The translations under genes were made by a program, and so were the position numbers. From Pelotomaculum sp. UBA3103 (GTDB taxonomy: Bacteria; Bacillota; Desulfotomaculia; Desulfotomaculales; Pelotomaculaceae): a stretch of 64,000 nt of DNA. Under the pieces are notes generated by a model, which saw only the letters and a list, made by a program, of their open reading frames with translations, made no database searches and was not told where the DNA came from. Below are positions 8,227-16,350 of the stretch, piece by piece; within the stretch, counting starts at the first letter, position 1; each line of letters begins with the position of its first letter. Location of the stretch: positions 3,825 to 67,824 of the forward strand of contig DFAP01000094.1 in NCBI GenBank assembly GCA_002365855.1, read 5' to 3'.

Positions 8227-8652
8227 CTAGGTGGTCTTTTCCAGCAGTTCTATTTCTCTCTCCTTAAACCACTCTTTCAGGTACTGAGCCAGCCTGCTGT
8301 TTTGAAACGTGTACCAGTTATGGCGTTCATCTTCGTATTCCATTAATACTTTTTTAAACTTGGCGTCTGTATCAAGCTCCTTTAACAGGCGGTTTTTTAA
8401 ATCGGGGTCTTCGATAGTCGAGGCGTAGTCCTGCTTGATTTTACAAGAAAGTTCTTCGCTTAATTTTGGCAGCCTTACAAACCTGTTAGTCTGTCTTTCA
8501 AGCTTCGTGATCATCTCTGTATGTTCCGGAAAATCCAGGGGCGAAAAAAATCTCACGTCACCGTTCTGCAGATCCAGGTAATATTCGGAGTGCTGGCTGC
8601 TGTTCTCAAAAGCATTAGTAATCCAGGCCATAATGACGGAAACCTGTCGCAT
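8227..8652 (-). CDS. UPF0158 family protein
   Basis: 141 aa, soluble. The opening MAWITNAFEN and the following strand (YYLDLQNGDVRFF) match UPF0158 proteins, a widespread family without a known function. The acidic/basic helical C-terminus (EYEDERHNWYTFQNSRLAQYL split over about 105-125) is also typical. AGGAGGG lies 8 bases before the ATG at 8652. It is about 60 bases downstream of cobO and may be read with it. Confidence 0.72.
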   Translation of the reverse strand: MRQVSVIMAWITNAFENSSQHSEYYLDLQNGDVRFFSPLDFPEHTEMITKLERQTNRFVRLPKLSEELSCKIKQDYASTIEDPDLKNRLLKELDTDAKFKKVLMEYEDERHNWYTFQNSRLAQYLKEWFKEREIELLEKTT

Positions 8653-8715
8653 TCACCAAACCCTCCTATTCATAAATTCATCTTTCCCAACGGTAAGGTT
8701 ATTCTCTAGCTTTTG

Positions 8716-9255
8716 TTAATATTCGATCCCCTTCTGGGCGGGGATTCCCTGAGTAAACGGGTGCTTTATCTCACGCATTTCAGTAACCAGATCGGCGCGC
8801 TCGATGATTTCCGGCGAAGCATTGCGCCCGGTCATAACAAGGTGGAGACTGCCTGGTTTTTTGTCTAGCAAGGCCAGCACGTCATCCAGCGCAACGAGGC
8901 CGTAATGAATGGCGTAAAGAATCTCGTCAAGGATAATCATATCGTATTTTTCTGAGGATATTTCCGCCCTCGCAGCATCCAGAGCTTCTAAAGCAGCGTG
9001 GCGGTGTTCATCAAGAGACTGATCGTCTTTCCCTTTGATAAATCCGCCGCCCATCTGGCGCATTTCAAAGTTTGCGCCCAATTTTTCAGCTGCCTTTAAT
9101 TCGCCGTATTTCCAGCCTCCTTTGATAAACTGGATGACAAGAATCTTCATACCCTGTCCCCAGGCGCGAAGAGCCATTCCCAGCGCAGCGGTGGTTTTAC
9201 CCTTGCCGTTGCCGGTATTAACCAAAATCAATCCCTTTTTTTTCTGCTCGTCCAA
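8716..9255 (-). CDS. cobO: Cob(I)alamin adenosyltransferase, CobO/BtuR type
   Basis: Transfers the adenosyl group of ATP to cob(I)alamin to make adenosylcobalamin. The P-loop TGNGKGKTTAALG is about residues 14-26, and MIILDEI carries the Walker-B-like acidic motif. C-terminal MTGRNASPEIIERADLVTEM is a family signature. TTG 9255 is preferred (179 aa): AAGGGAGG lies 7 bases upstream and the protein then begins in register with the family; an upstream in-frame ATG at 9300 would add 15 residues. No cobalamin riboswitch is visible upstream. Adenosylcobalamin is the cofactor of mutases common in these anaerobes. Confidence 0.9.
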   Translation of the reverse strand: MDEQKKKGLILVNTGNGKGKTTAALGMALRAWGQGMKILVIQFIKGGWKYGELKAAEKLGANFEMRQMGGGFIKGKDDQSLDEHRHAALEALDAARAEISSEKYDMIILDEILYAIHYGLVALDDVLALLDKKPGSLHLVMTGRNASPEIIERADLVTEMREIKHPFTQGIPAQKGIEY

Positions 9256-9336
9256 AACATAACCTCCCTTACGATTCAACCTCCATTTGGGCAGTTGCAT
9301 AATCCTTTACTGGTCAATTTCTTAACAATTATATAT

Positions 9337-10107
9337 TCAAGCAATTCTGAATAATCTCCTGCCGTTTTCTGTACATATCCTGGCTAATTCTTCGGTCTTT
9401 ATCCCCCTGAGCCGCGCGATCTCTTCGGCAGTGAACAATACATACGCCGGCTCGTTTCGCTTACCCCTGTGCGGCAGCGGTGTGAGGTACGGCGCATCCG
9501 TTTCAATCAAAAGACGGTCAGGATCAATGCGGGCGGCAATATCTTTCAGCTTGGGAGCTTTAGGGAAGGTAACGGGCCCGGCGATAGAAATATAAAAACC
9601 CATTTCAATGCATTCGACGGCCATTTCCCAACTGCCGGAATAGCAGTGCATTACCCCGCCGGAAGGCCCCAGGCCCTCCCTGCGCAAGATTCCCATAATG
9701 TCGCCATGTGCATCACGATCGTGTATGATCACAGGTTTATTTAACTTTTTGGCCAGGGCCAGCTGCTCCTGAAACACCCTGCGCTGAACTAGCCTCGGGG
9801 ACAAGTTCCGGTAATAGTCCAGGCCCATCTCGCCGACCGCTACTACCTTGGGATGGGCCGCAAGCCTTTCCATCTCATATAGATACCTGGGACCAGCTTT
9901 TGCAGCGTCATGAGGGTGAATCCCCACAGCGGCGTAGATCAGGTCATACTCATCCGCCAGCTCTATGGCGCGCTGGGATGATTCTAAATTATAGCCTGCA
10001 TTCAGGATATGGGCCACCCCGGCAAGCCGGGCCCTGCGGATCATATCGTCCCGGTCGGCCTCGTAGACATCGTCATCCAGATGGGCATGCGTATCAAAAA
10101 GGATCAT
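9337..10107 (-). CDS. tatD: TatD family metal-dependent deoxyribonuclease
   Basis: TatD proteins are TIM-barrel metal-dependent DNases/3'-exonucleases. Metal ligands are visible: DTHAHLD at the N-terminus, Glu in GEMGLDYY, His in IIHDRDAHG, His in VMHCYSG and the final Asp in IETDAPYLTP. With the ATG at 10107 (AAGGAGA 6 bases upstream) it is about 256 aa, the usual length; an ATG at 10125 is less likely. It follows metG by about 20 bases, as in Bacillus (yabD). Confidence 0.93.
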   Translation of the reverse strand: MILFDTHAHLDDDVYEADRDDMIRRARLAGVAHILNAGYNLESSQRAIELADEYDLIYAAVGIHPHDAAKAGPRYLYEMERLAAHPKVVAVGEMGLDYYRNLSPRLVQRRVFQEQLALAKKLNKPVIIHDRDAHGDIMGILRREGLGPSGGVMHCYSGSWEMAVECIEMGFYISIAGPVTFPKAPKLKDIAARIDPDRLLIETDAPYLTPLPHRGKRNEPAYVLFTAEEIARLRGIKTEELARICTENGRRLFRIA

Positions 10108-10126
10108 GGATGTCTCCTTTTCCATT

Positions 10127-11674
10127 TTATTTATTGGTACCTGTATCGATCCTGGGGAACAGCCCCTCCCCGCGCTTTACAACCGTGCCCGGGGGCAGTT
10201 TGCCCCAGCTCAAAGACTCCCATATTTGAAGCTCGTGACGGTCCGGAATGCCAAGCTGAGTCCAGACCCTAGCCGGCAGTAAGGGCATAAAAGGCGAAGA
10301 TAAAATAGTTATAAACCGCAGGCTCTCCGACAGGTTGTACATGACGGTGGACAGACGATCCCTCCTGGCAGGGTCCTTGGCTAACGTCCAGGGAGCAGAC
10401 TCGTCCACATACTTGTTAGCCCGGCCCACCAGCCGCCAGATAGCAGCCAATGCGCTGGACAGATCCAACCTGTCCATACACTCCTCCACTGCCAGCGGGG
10501 TTTGTTCAGCCAGGTCGATAAGCTCCTGGTCGGGCCCTTCCGGCGCGGCTGCAGGTTGAACTATACCACCAAAATATTTTTCCACCATGGCAATGGAACG
10601 GCTGACCAGGTTTCCCAGGTCGTTGGCCAAATCTTTGTTGATCCGCTCCACCAGGGCGTCTTCGCTATAGTAACTGTCAGAACCAAAAGGCAATTCTCTG
10701 AGTAAGTAATACCTGATCGCGTCTACCCCGTACTTGTCGACCAGGACATGGGGGTCAACAACATTTCCCTTGGACTTGGACATCTTTCCGCTTTCGAGCA
10801 TTAGCCAGCCATGGGCCACTACCTGCCTCGGCAGCTCAAGCCCTGCAGCCATCAGCAGCGCCGGCCAGATGATACTGTGGAACCGAACGATATCTTTGGC
10901 CATCAGATGCACGTCAGCAGGCCAGTACTTCTTGTAGAGGCTGTCGTCCTCAGTGCCGTAGCCCAGGGCGGATATGTAGTTGGTAAGGGCGTCAATCCAG
11001 ACGTAAATGACATGTTTATGGTCAAAAGGAACTGGAATCCCCCAGTTGAAAGTAGTTCTGGAAACACAAAGGTCCTCGAGCCCGCTTTTTATGAAACTTA
11101 CCATCTCATTGCGCCGGGAAGGCGGCTGAATGAATTCGGGATGTGCTTCAATGTGTTCGAGCAGCCTGCCGGCGTATTTTGACATCCGGAAAAAATAGCT
11201 TTCCTCCTGCAGCATTTCCACCGGCCTTCCGCAGTCAGGGCAAGCGCCCTGGTCAAGTTTGCTTTCAACCCAGAAGGCCTCGCAGGGCGAGCAGTACCAG
11301 CCCTCGTAGCTGGCTTTATAGATATCCCCCTGGTCATAAAGCTTCTGGAAGAGCGTTACGACCACCTTTTTGTGTCTCGGCTCGGTTGTACGGATAAAAT
11401 CGTCATACTCAACTTCAAGACGCCCCCACAAAAGCTTGAAACCTGCCACAATTCTATCAACATGCTGACCAGGAGTCATCCCCTTTGATTTTGCCGCTCT
11501 CTCAATCTTCTGGCCGTGCTCATCCGAGCCGGTCAAGAACCGGGTGTCATAGCCCGTCATTTTTTTAAAGCGTGCAATCGCATCGGCTGCCACAGTCGTG
11601 TATGCGTGCCCGATGTGCAGGTTGTCGCTAGGGTAATAAATGGGAGTTGTAATATAAAACTTCCCCTTATGCAT
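10127..11674 (-). CDS. metG: Methionyl-tRNA synthetase, short form
   Basis: Class Ia synthetase charging tRNA-Met. HIGH is at residues 20-23 (HIGHAYTTVAA), KMSKSKGNVV is near 297, and a zinc knuckle CSPCEAFW...CPDCGRP lies in the connective-peptide insert. At 515 aa it ends after the anticodon-binding helical domain. The C-terminal OB-fold tRNA-binding/dimerisation domain of the roughly 650-aa Bacillus enzyme is missing. Expression should be controlled by the T-box leader immediately upstream. Confidence 0.96.
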   Translation of the reverse strand: MHKGKFYITTPIYYPSDNLHIGHAYTTVAADAIARFKKMTGYDTRFLTGSDEHGQKIERAAKSKGMTPGQHVDRIVAGFKLLWGRLEVEYDDFIRTTEPRHKKVVVTLFQKLYDQGDIYKASYEGWYCSPCEAFWVESKLDQGACPDCGRPVEMLQEESYFFRMSKYAGRLLEHIEAHPEFIQPPSRRNEMVSFIKSGLEDLCVSRTTFNWGIPVPFDHKHVIYVWIDALTNYISALGYGTEDDSLYKKYWPADVHLMAKDIVRFHSIIWPALLMAAGLELPRQVVAHGWLMLESGKMSKSKGNVVDPHVLVDKYGVDAIRYYLLRELPFGSDSYYSEDALVERINKDLANDLGNLVSRSIAMVEKYFGGIVQPAAAPEGPDQELIDLAEQTPLAVEECMDRLDLSSALAAIWRLVGRANKYVDESAPWTLAKDPARRDRLSTVMYNLSESLRFITILSSPFMPLLPARVWTQLGIPDRHELQIWESLSWGKLPPGTVVKRGEGLFPRIDTGTNK

Positions 11675-11705
11675 CTTGGTTCTACCTACCTTCCTATCGT
11701 TGAAT

Positions 11706-11742
11706 CAAAAAAAATTAAACCTCACCCCTATCTTTTGTGAGG
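11706..11742 (-). terminator. T-box leader terminator before metG
   Basis: On the minus strand CCTCAC and GTGAGG (plus-strand 11737-11742 and 11720-11725) pair around an A-rich loop, followed by TTTAATTTTTTTT. It would form when the T-box antiterminator is not stabilised by uncharged tRNA. Confidence 0.75.
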
Positions 11743-12010
11743 GGCGAAGTTTTTAAACTCTCGCGGTACCACCCTTATTTGCCTGCTCCTCGCGAAGCCT
11801 GGCCTCTACGGTACAGGGAAGCGCTCCCGATACTGCGGCATGGTAACGGCGCCCAACCCGGCACGGCTTACGATAAATTTCAGCCGCTCAGCTCCAGAGC
11901 CATGTTCGGCCAGCTTTCCCCGGCGGGCTTGCACCTTCCCCCGCTCTCTGTACGGGTATTATTTGGCTTACTCTTCTCCTTCATTGCTGTTATCTTGATA
12001 GCATAATAAC
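11706..12010 (-). promoter_or_regulatory. T-box riboswitch controlling metG
   Basis: The conserved T-box core AGGGTGGTACCGCGA is complete on the minus strand (plus-strand 11761-11775). Upstream lies a long structured leader whose Stem I region includes GAACATGGCTCTGGAGC. The ATG there (plus-strand 11901-11903) is the likely methionine specifier codon, which fits the gene. A terminator hairpin follows the T-box. Binding of uncharged tRNA-Met should favour the antiterminator and allow metG transcription. The specifier assignment comes from position and was not tested by folding. Confidence 0.92.
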
Positions 12011-12016
12011 ATATAG

Positions 12017-12046
12017 ATTTTAAAATGATTGCTGGCAACTTGTCAA
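12017..12046 (-). promoter_or_regulatory. Sigma-A type promoter for the metG leader
   Basis: On the minus strand TTGACA (plus 12041-12046), an 18-base spacer and TAAAAT (plus 12017-12022) lie just upstream of the T-box leader. Confidence 0.7.
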
Positions 12047-12095
12047 GTTTTCACCAAATCATGCAAAAATATTGTATAATTTTACAAAAAGCATC

Positions 12096-12124
12096 TTGAC
12101 TTTTAATGGAATCATTGGTACCAT
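12096..12124 (+). promoter_or_regulatory. Probable abrB promoter
   Basis: TTGACT, a 17-base spacer and TACCAT lie about 60 bases before the abrB start. The -10 is imperfect. A separate TATAAT at 12075-12080 has no good -35 at the normal distance. Confidence 0.45.
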
Positions 12125-12182
12125 TTACTTGTAAAAAAAATCAACTATTTGTCGAAAAATGTCGGATAAGGAGGGACAGAAT

Positions 12183-12437
12183 TTGAAATCAACTGGTATT
12201 GTCAGAAAGGTGGACGAGCTTGGCAGGGTAGTTATCCCGATCGAGCTGCGGCGGACTTTAGGCATTGACGAAAAGGACGCCCTGGAAATCTACGTTGACG
12301 CGGAAAAAATTATTCTGAAAAAATACGAGCCCGCCTGCGTCTTCTGCGGAAATGCCTCGGACGTACAGCACTACAAAAACAAATTGGTCTGCCGCGAGTG
12401 CTCTACGGCCATGTTTGAGAACACTAAAATTAGCTAA
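12183..12437 (+). CDS. abrB: AbrB/SpoVT-type transition-state regulator
   Basis: 84 aa from a TTG at 12183, with AAGGAGGG about 7 bases upstream; the earlier in-frame ATG at 12159 would place that ribosome site inside the gene. KSTGIVRKVDELGRVVIP is the swapped-hairpin DNA-binding domain of AbrB. The C-terminal half has four cysteines in CVFCG and CREC that could bind zinc; Bacillus subtilis AbrB has a single cysteine. AbrB represses stationary-phase and sporulation genes during growth. It is divergent from metG, as in Bacillus. Confidence 0.9.
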   Translation: MKSTGIVRKVDELGRVVIPIELRRTLGIDEKDALEIYVDAEKIILKKYEPACVFCGNASDVQHYKNKLVCRECSTAMFENTKIS

Positions 12438-12444
12438 CTGATTG

Positions 12445-12480
12445 AGAAGAGAGACTTAAAAAACTGTCTCTCTTCTTTAT
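12445..12480 (+). terminator. abrB terminator
   Basis: AGAAGAGAGAC (12445-12455) pairs perfectly with GTCTCTCTTCT (12466-12476) and TTTATT follows. Confidence 0.82.
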
Positions 12481-12537
12481 TGAAAAGTAAAATATGATGC
12501 AACTGCTTTGCTTTAACCGCACCTCAACCGGGGTGCA

Positions 12538-13398
12538 TTATTTATTATCTACGACCGCCCGGTAGACTTCCCGCCTGGGAAGGCCGCGCACGCGCGCCAC
12601 GTCACGAATGGCCTCCTTGCGGCCTATTCCTTCAGCTTCCAGCTTGGCTACATGGGCAGCCGGCTCCAGGTCGAGCCAGGTGTCTTCTTTGATTTGATCG
12701 CTCTGCTCACCTTGCGCTCCCGATACCACCAGGGTGACCTCCCCACGAGGTTCGTTTTCTTCAAAATGTTTGATCAGCCCTACCAAATCTCCCCTGATGA
12801 TTTCCTCAAATTTTTTGGTCAATTCCCTTGCCACCGCCGCCTGCCTGTTGCCAAACACTTTAAGCAATACGTCCAGGAACGACTTCAGGCGGTGTGGGGC
12901 CTCGTAAAAAACAAGGGTCATGCGCAAACTGCTGACCTCAACCAGTTTCTCATGGCGAGCTTTTTTATTCAAAGGCAGGAAGCCTAAAAAAACGAAGGAT
13001 TCCGTTGGAAGACCTGAAACTACCAGTGCTGTAACAGCCGCACTGGGTCCGGGGACGGGAACTACTTCGCATCCATTTTCCAGTGCCATGGAAACCATTT
13101 CCGACCCGGGATCAGAAATCCCCGGCAGGCCTGCATCGGTCACCAGGGCGACATTTTTTCCGGAGGATAGCAACTCCAGCAGGTAGTCGCCTTTTTTCCT
13201 GCGGTTGTGCTGGTGATAGCTGGTGAGAGGTGTGTGGAGGTCATAATGACTTAGCAGCTTACGGGTGTGGCGAGTGTCTTCCGCAGCGATCAGATCAGCC
13301 TCCCGCATTACCCTCAAGGCACGCAGGGTGATATCTTCCAGGTTGCCTATAGGTGTCGCGCAGAGATAGAGCACCCCTTTCTTTTGTTCCCCGGTCAA
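12538..13398 (-). CDS. rsmI: 16S rRNA (cytidine1402-2'-O)-methyltransferase
   Basis: RsmI puts the 2'-O-methyl on C1402 in the ribosomal P site. The tetrapyrrole-methylase fold is marked by LYLCATPIGNLEDITLRAL, AEDTRHTRKLL, LVTDAGLPGISDPG and PGPSA. The C-terminal small domain (EGIGRKEAIRDVARVRGLPR) is also typical. 286 aa is normal. The start is TTG 13398 with GAGGTGAGG upstream. It sits between yabA and abrB as in Bacillus (yabC), and it converges with abrB. Confidence 0.94.
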   Translation of the reverse strand: MTGEQKKGVLYLCATPIGNLEDITLRALRVMREADLIAAEDTRHTRKLLSHYDLHTPLTSYHQHNRRKKGDYLLELLSSGKNVALVTDAGLPGISDPGSEMVSMALENGCEVVPVPGPSAAVTALVVSGLPTESFVFLGFLPLNKKARHEKLVEVSSLRMTLVFYEAPHRLKSFLDVLLKVFGNRQAAVARELTKKFEEIIRGDLVGLIKHFEENEPRGEVTLVVSGAQGEQSDQIKEDTWLDLEPAAHVAKLEAEGIGRKEAIRDVARVRGLPRREVYRAVVDNK

Positions 13399-13451
13399 AC
13401 CAGCCTCACCTCTTTAATTTGCTATCACCTCAAGCCAGGTTTAAATAAAGT

Positions 13452-13796
13452 TTACCCGGAAGCAGACTGATCAGCTGCAGGTTCCCGGCCCTTTCTCAAA
13501 AACGCCATGCAGTAAAGGCACTCCCCCGACCTCTTGTGCCCAAAGCTAAGGTTGCAGATGTGAAAATTTTGATCATAAAGTTCCAGCAGGTTAAAAAAGC
13601 TATATGACGAGACGCTTGTTTCCACACCGGTTGAATTACATGAAAAACCCTCACGATGAACGGCAGCCAACTCTCTCCTGAGCCGGCTGTTTTCATCCTC
13701 CATCTCCCTTACCTTGTTTTTTAATTCCTGCATTTCCGCAAGAAGCGCATGCAGCTTTGCTTCCATATTTCTTGCCAGTTTAAAAATTGACTGCAC
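13452..13796 (-). CDS. yabA: Replication initiation control protein YabA
   Basis: 114 aa. An N-terminal leucine-zipper coiled coil (about 1-50, LHALLAEMQELKNKVREMED) is followed by a variable linker and a zinc-binding C-terminus with His/Cys and CLYC (HICNLSFGHKRSGECLYC). YabA tethers DnaA and DnaN and restrains re-initiation in Firmicutes. The GTG start lies directly at the ricT stop, with GGAGAG about 9 bases upstream, so translation is probably coupled. Position between ricT and rsmI matches Bacillus. Confidence 0.85.
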   Translation of the reverse strand: MQSIFKLARNMEAKLHALLAEMQELKNKVREMEDENSRLRRELAAVHREGFSCNSTGVETSVSSYSFFNLLELYDQNFHICNLSFGHKRSGECLYCMAFLRKGREPAADQSASG

Positions 13797-14666
13797 CTAA
13801 ATTCTCTCCTTGCCGGACTGCTCCGGGCACTCCTTTTTATTCCTGCAGGCTTTTGACTGCCCTTCTTGAAGCGTTATTTCCTCGCATCGGTATTCCTTTA
13901 TAATCTTGCTTTCCTTTAATTCCACACTCAGGCTGTTTTTCAAAATATTAATTCCGACAGCCCGGCCTTCTCCATCAGGCGTGATCACCAAGCTGCCAAG
14001 TTCTGGGAAACTCTCCCTGGCGTGCTCGTACGCCTCGTTTTCGTACTTCAAACAGCACATCAACCTGCCGCAAATACCGGATATTTTTGTGGGATTCAGG
14101 GACAAGTTCTGATCCTTGGCCATGCGGATAGAAACCGAAGCAAAATCTGAAAGCCAGGAAGAACAGCATAATTCCCTACCGCAGCAGCCCAGCCCTCCAA
14201 TCATTTTAGCCTCATCCCTGACTCCGATCTGGCGGAGCTCGATTCGCGTCTTAAAAACCGAGGCCAGGTCTTTTACCAATTCCCTGAAGTCAATCCGGCC
14301 ATCCGCGGTGAAATAGAAAATAATTTTATTCCCATCAAAAGTCTGCTCCACACCAACAAGTTTCATGGGCAGGTTATGGAGGGCTATTTTCTCCAGACCC
14401 ACCTTGAAAGCTTTGTTCTCCTTCTCCCGGTTGGACACAAGCTGCTGGCAATCCTGGCTGATGGCCTTGCGCATAACCTTTTTCAGAGGCGAGACTACAT
14501 CCTCTTCTTCTATTTTTAAAGGCCCGGCAACCACCTGGCCATATTCGACCCCCCTGGCAGTTTCAACAATTACCCCGTCACCCTCCGCAAGAAGGTGCTC
14601 ACCCGGGTCGAAGTAATAAATTTTGCAGGCCTTTTTAAAGCGCACTCCTACTACTGTGACTCCCAT
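13797..14666 (-). CDS. ricT: RicT (YaaT), PSP1-domain protein
   Basis: 289 aa. The PSP1 domain spans about 60-150 and is followed by the cysteine-rich signature GGLGCCGRELCCSSWL and a GRLMCCLKYE segment. In Bacillus RicT forms a complex with RicA and RicF that carries Fe-S clusters and promotes RNase Y processing, which affects sporulation and competence. AGGAGGG lies about 10 bases before the ATG. It sits between holB and yabA in the standard replication/sporulation gene order. Confidence 0.92.
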   Translation of the reverse strand: MGVTVVGVRFKKACKIYYFDPGEHLLAEGDGVIVETARGVEYGQVVAGPLKIEEEDVVSPLKKVMRKAISQDCQQLVSNREKENKAFKVGLEKIALHNLPMKLVGVEQTFDGNKIIFYFTADGRIDFRELVKDLASVFKTRIELRQIGVRDEAKMIGGLGCCGRELCCSSWLSDFASVSIRMAKDQNLSLNPTKISGICGRLMCCLKYENEAYEHARESFPELGSLVITPDGEGRAVGINILKNSLSVELKESKIIKEYRCEEITLQEGQSKACRNKKECPEQSGKERI

Positions 14667-14681
14667 TTATATTAATCCCTC

Positions 14682-15695
14682 CTAGTATGCCGTCGACTGC
14701 CCCGGTCCAGCGGGGCCTCCGGACAGATATAAAAACAGCGCCTCGAGGGCCAGCCTGGTATTGGCGCTGGCTTCGATTTTATTTTTGGTTGCTTCTATAT
14801 TCTCTATTATTTCCACAAGGCGGGAGGTTTCAAAGCATTCCGCATCCCTTTCCAGATTTGCTGCGCGGTCCTGGTTATATAAAAACCCGTTTGACCCTGC
14901 TTCCCTGGACACCAGCAGGTCACGGTACCAGCAGGTAAGCATCTCCAGCATGAAGCGGGCCTTTTCCCTGCTCTCAGCACATTTTTCAGCCATTTCCAGG
15001 GCCCGGCATGGTCCTGCTTCAGCCAGTTCCTTGATCAGCGCATAAGCCGCTCCGCGTTCATCTTGAAACGAACCGGCCGAATATAACAGGGCCCTGCCCA
15101 TGCTCCCGCCCGATAGCGCCGCTGATAATAGCGCGTCTTCCGCCTTCAGGCCATGAAGCGAAACAAGGCCGTGGGCAAGTTCGGAAACAGGTACGGCATG
15201 GAATGAAACCTGCTGGCAGCGGGAGAGAATGGTCGGCAGCAGGGCCTGGGGACGCGAAGAAACCAAAATAAAAATTGTATTCCCAGAGGGTTCCTCCAGT
15301 GTTTTCAACAGACAGTTGGCCGCTTGTTCGGTCATCGTCTCCGCCTGGCAGATTATAAATATCTGCCGGTTTCCCTGATAGGGCAGATATGCGGTTTTTC
15401 GCTGAACAGACCTTATTTGTTCAATTTTTATCGAAGCTCCGGCAGGCTGGACCCACTGCAGATCAGGGTGATTCCGGTTTTCTGCCTGCCTGCACTCACG
15501 GCATTCGCCGCAGGCGTCACCGCTGCCCGGCCGGGAACAAAGCAGCGCTCTGGCAAAAGCAAAGGCAGCTGTTTCCTTGCCCACTCCCTCAGGCCCGGAA
15601 AATAAATAGGCATGAGAAACCCGCCCGTAGGCAATGGCATTCAACAGGATATTAATAACCTGCCTGTGGCCTACTATTTCTCTCAGGAACAGCAT
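14682..15695 (-). CDS. holB: DNA polymerase III delta-prime subunit
   Basis: 337 aa clamp-loader subunit. The P-loop FSGPEGVGKETAAFAFARAL is degenerate, as usual for delta-prime. A four-cysteine zinc module CSRPGSGDACGECREC follows, then the sensor region TEQAANCLLKTLEEP and a PTILSRCQ segment equivalent to the SRC motif. Its ATG lies inside the end of tmk (13-base overlap), so the two are translationally coupled. It works with DnaX encoded 8 kb upstream in this window. Confidence 0.93.
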   Translation of the reverse strand: MLFLREIVGHRQVINILLNAIAYGRVSHAYLFSGPEGVGKETAAFAFARALLCSRPGSGDACGECRECRQAENRNHPDLQWVQPAGASIKIEQIRSVQRKTAYLPYQGNRQIFIICQAETMTEQAANCLLKTLEEPSGNTIFILVSSRPQALLPTILSRCQQVSFHAVPVSELAHGLVSLHGLKAEDALLSAALSGGSMGRALLYSAGSFQDERGAAYALIKELAEAGPCRALEMAEKCAESREKARFMLEMLTCWYRDLLVSREAGSNGFLYNQDRAANLERDAECFETSRLVEIIENIEATKNKIEASANTRLALEALFLYLSGGPAGPGQSTAY

Positions 15696-16318
15696 TCCAG
15701 AACTCCTTCGACTGCTTTGAGAATATCAAGGTGCACCTGTTCAATGGACCTGTTGGCGTCGATAACCCTGTAGCGGCCAGGATCCCGGGCTGCGATGTCC
15801 AGGTAGCCGGACCGGACCTTCAGGTGGAATTCCCGCGCCTCCCGCTCAATCCTGTCAGTCCCGCGGCCGGAACGGCAGATCCTGTCCTTTCCGGTCTCAC
15901 AACAAAAATCAAGCAGCAGGACCAGATCTGGAATAAGGCCCATGGTGGCCGGTTCGTTCACCTGTTTCAGCAGGTGAATTTCCATATCCCGCCCATATCC
16001 CTGGTAGGCCAGGGTGGAATCAATATAGCGGTCGCACAGCACAAGATTGCCCGCAGCCAGGGCCGGTAAAATAACCTCTGAGACCAGCTGAGCCCTGGCT
16101 GCGGCATACAGCAAAGCCTCAGCCCAGGGGACCAGTCTGCCGTACTCCGGATTCAGCAGGAGATCCCGGATCGATTCACCCAGCTTGGTGCCGCCGGGCT
16201 CCCTGGTGTAAAATACCCTGCGCCCCCGGTTTTTCAGGTATTCTCCCAAAAGGTTTAGCTGGGTTGTCTTTCCGGACCCGTCAATACCCTCAAAAACAAT
16301 TAACTTGCCCTTACTCAA
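15683..16318 (-). CDS. tmk: Thymidylate kinase
   Basis: Phosphorylates dTMP to dTDP. P-loop FEGIDGSGKTTQ (about 8-19), the DR(Y) motif in LCDRYIDSTLAYQGYGR and the LID region with RSGRGTDRIE are present; 211 aa is the normal length. The start is TTG 16318 with GGAG about 8 bases upstream. It overlaps holB, as in Bacillus, where tmk also lies next to a lysine/ornithine decarboxylase homologue. Confidence 0.95.
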   Translation of the reverse strand: MSKGKLIVFEGIDGSGKTTQLNLLGEYLKNRGRRVFYTREPGGTKLGESIRDLLLNPEYGRLVPWAEALLYAAARAQLVSEVILPALAAGNLVLCDRYIDSTLAYQGYGRDMEIHLLKQVNEPATMGLIPDLVLLLDFCCETGKDRICRSGRGTDRIEREAREFHLKVRSGYLDIAARDPGRYRVIDANRSIEQVHLDILKAVEGVLECCS

Positions 16319-16350
16319 TTAGGTGACTCCAATTCATTGTGGTTATAATG

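Noticed and set aside
9256-9336. Cobalamin riboswitch before cobO
   Set aside because: The gap is too short and no B12 box is seen.
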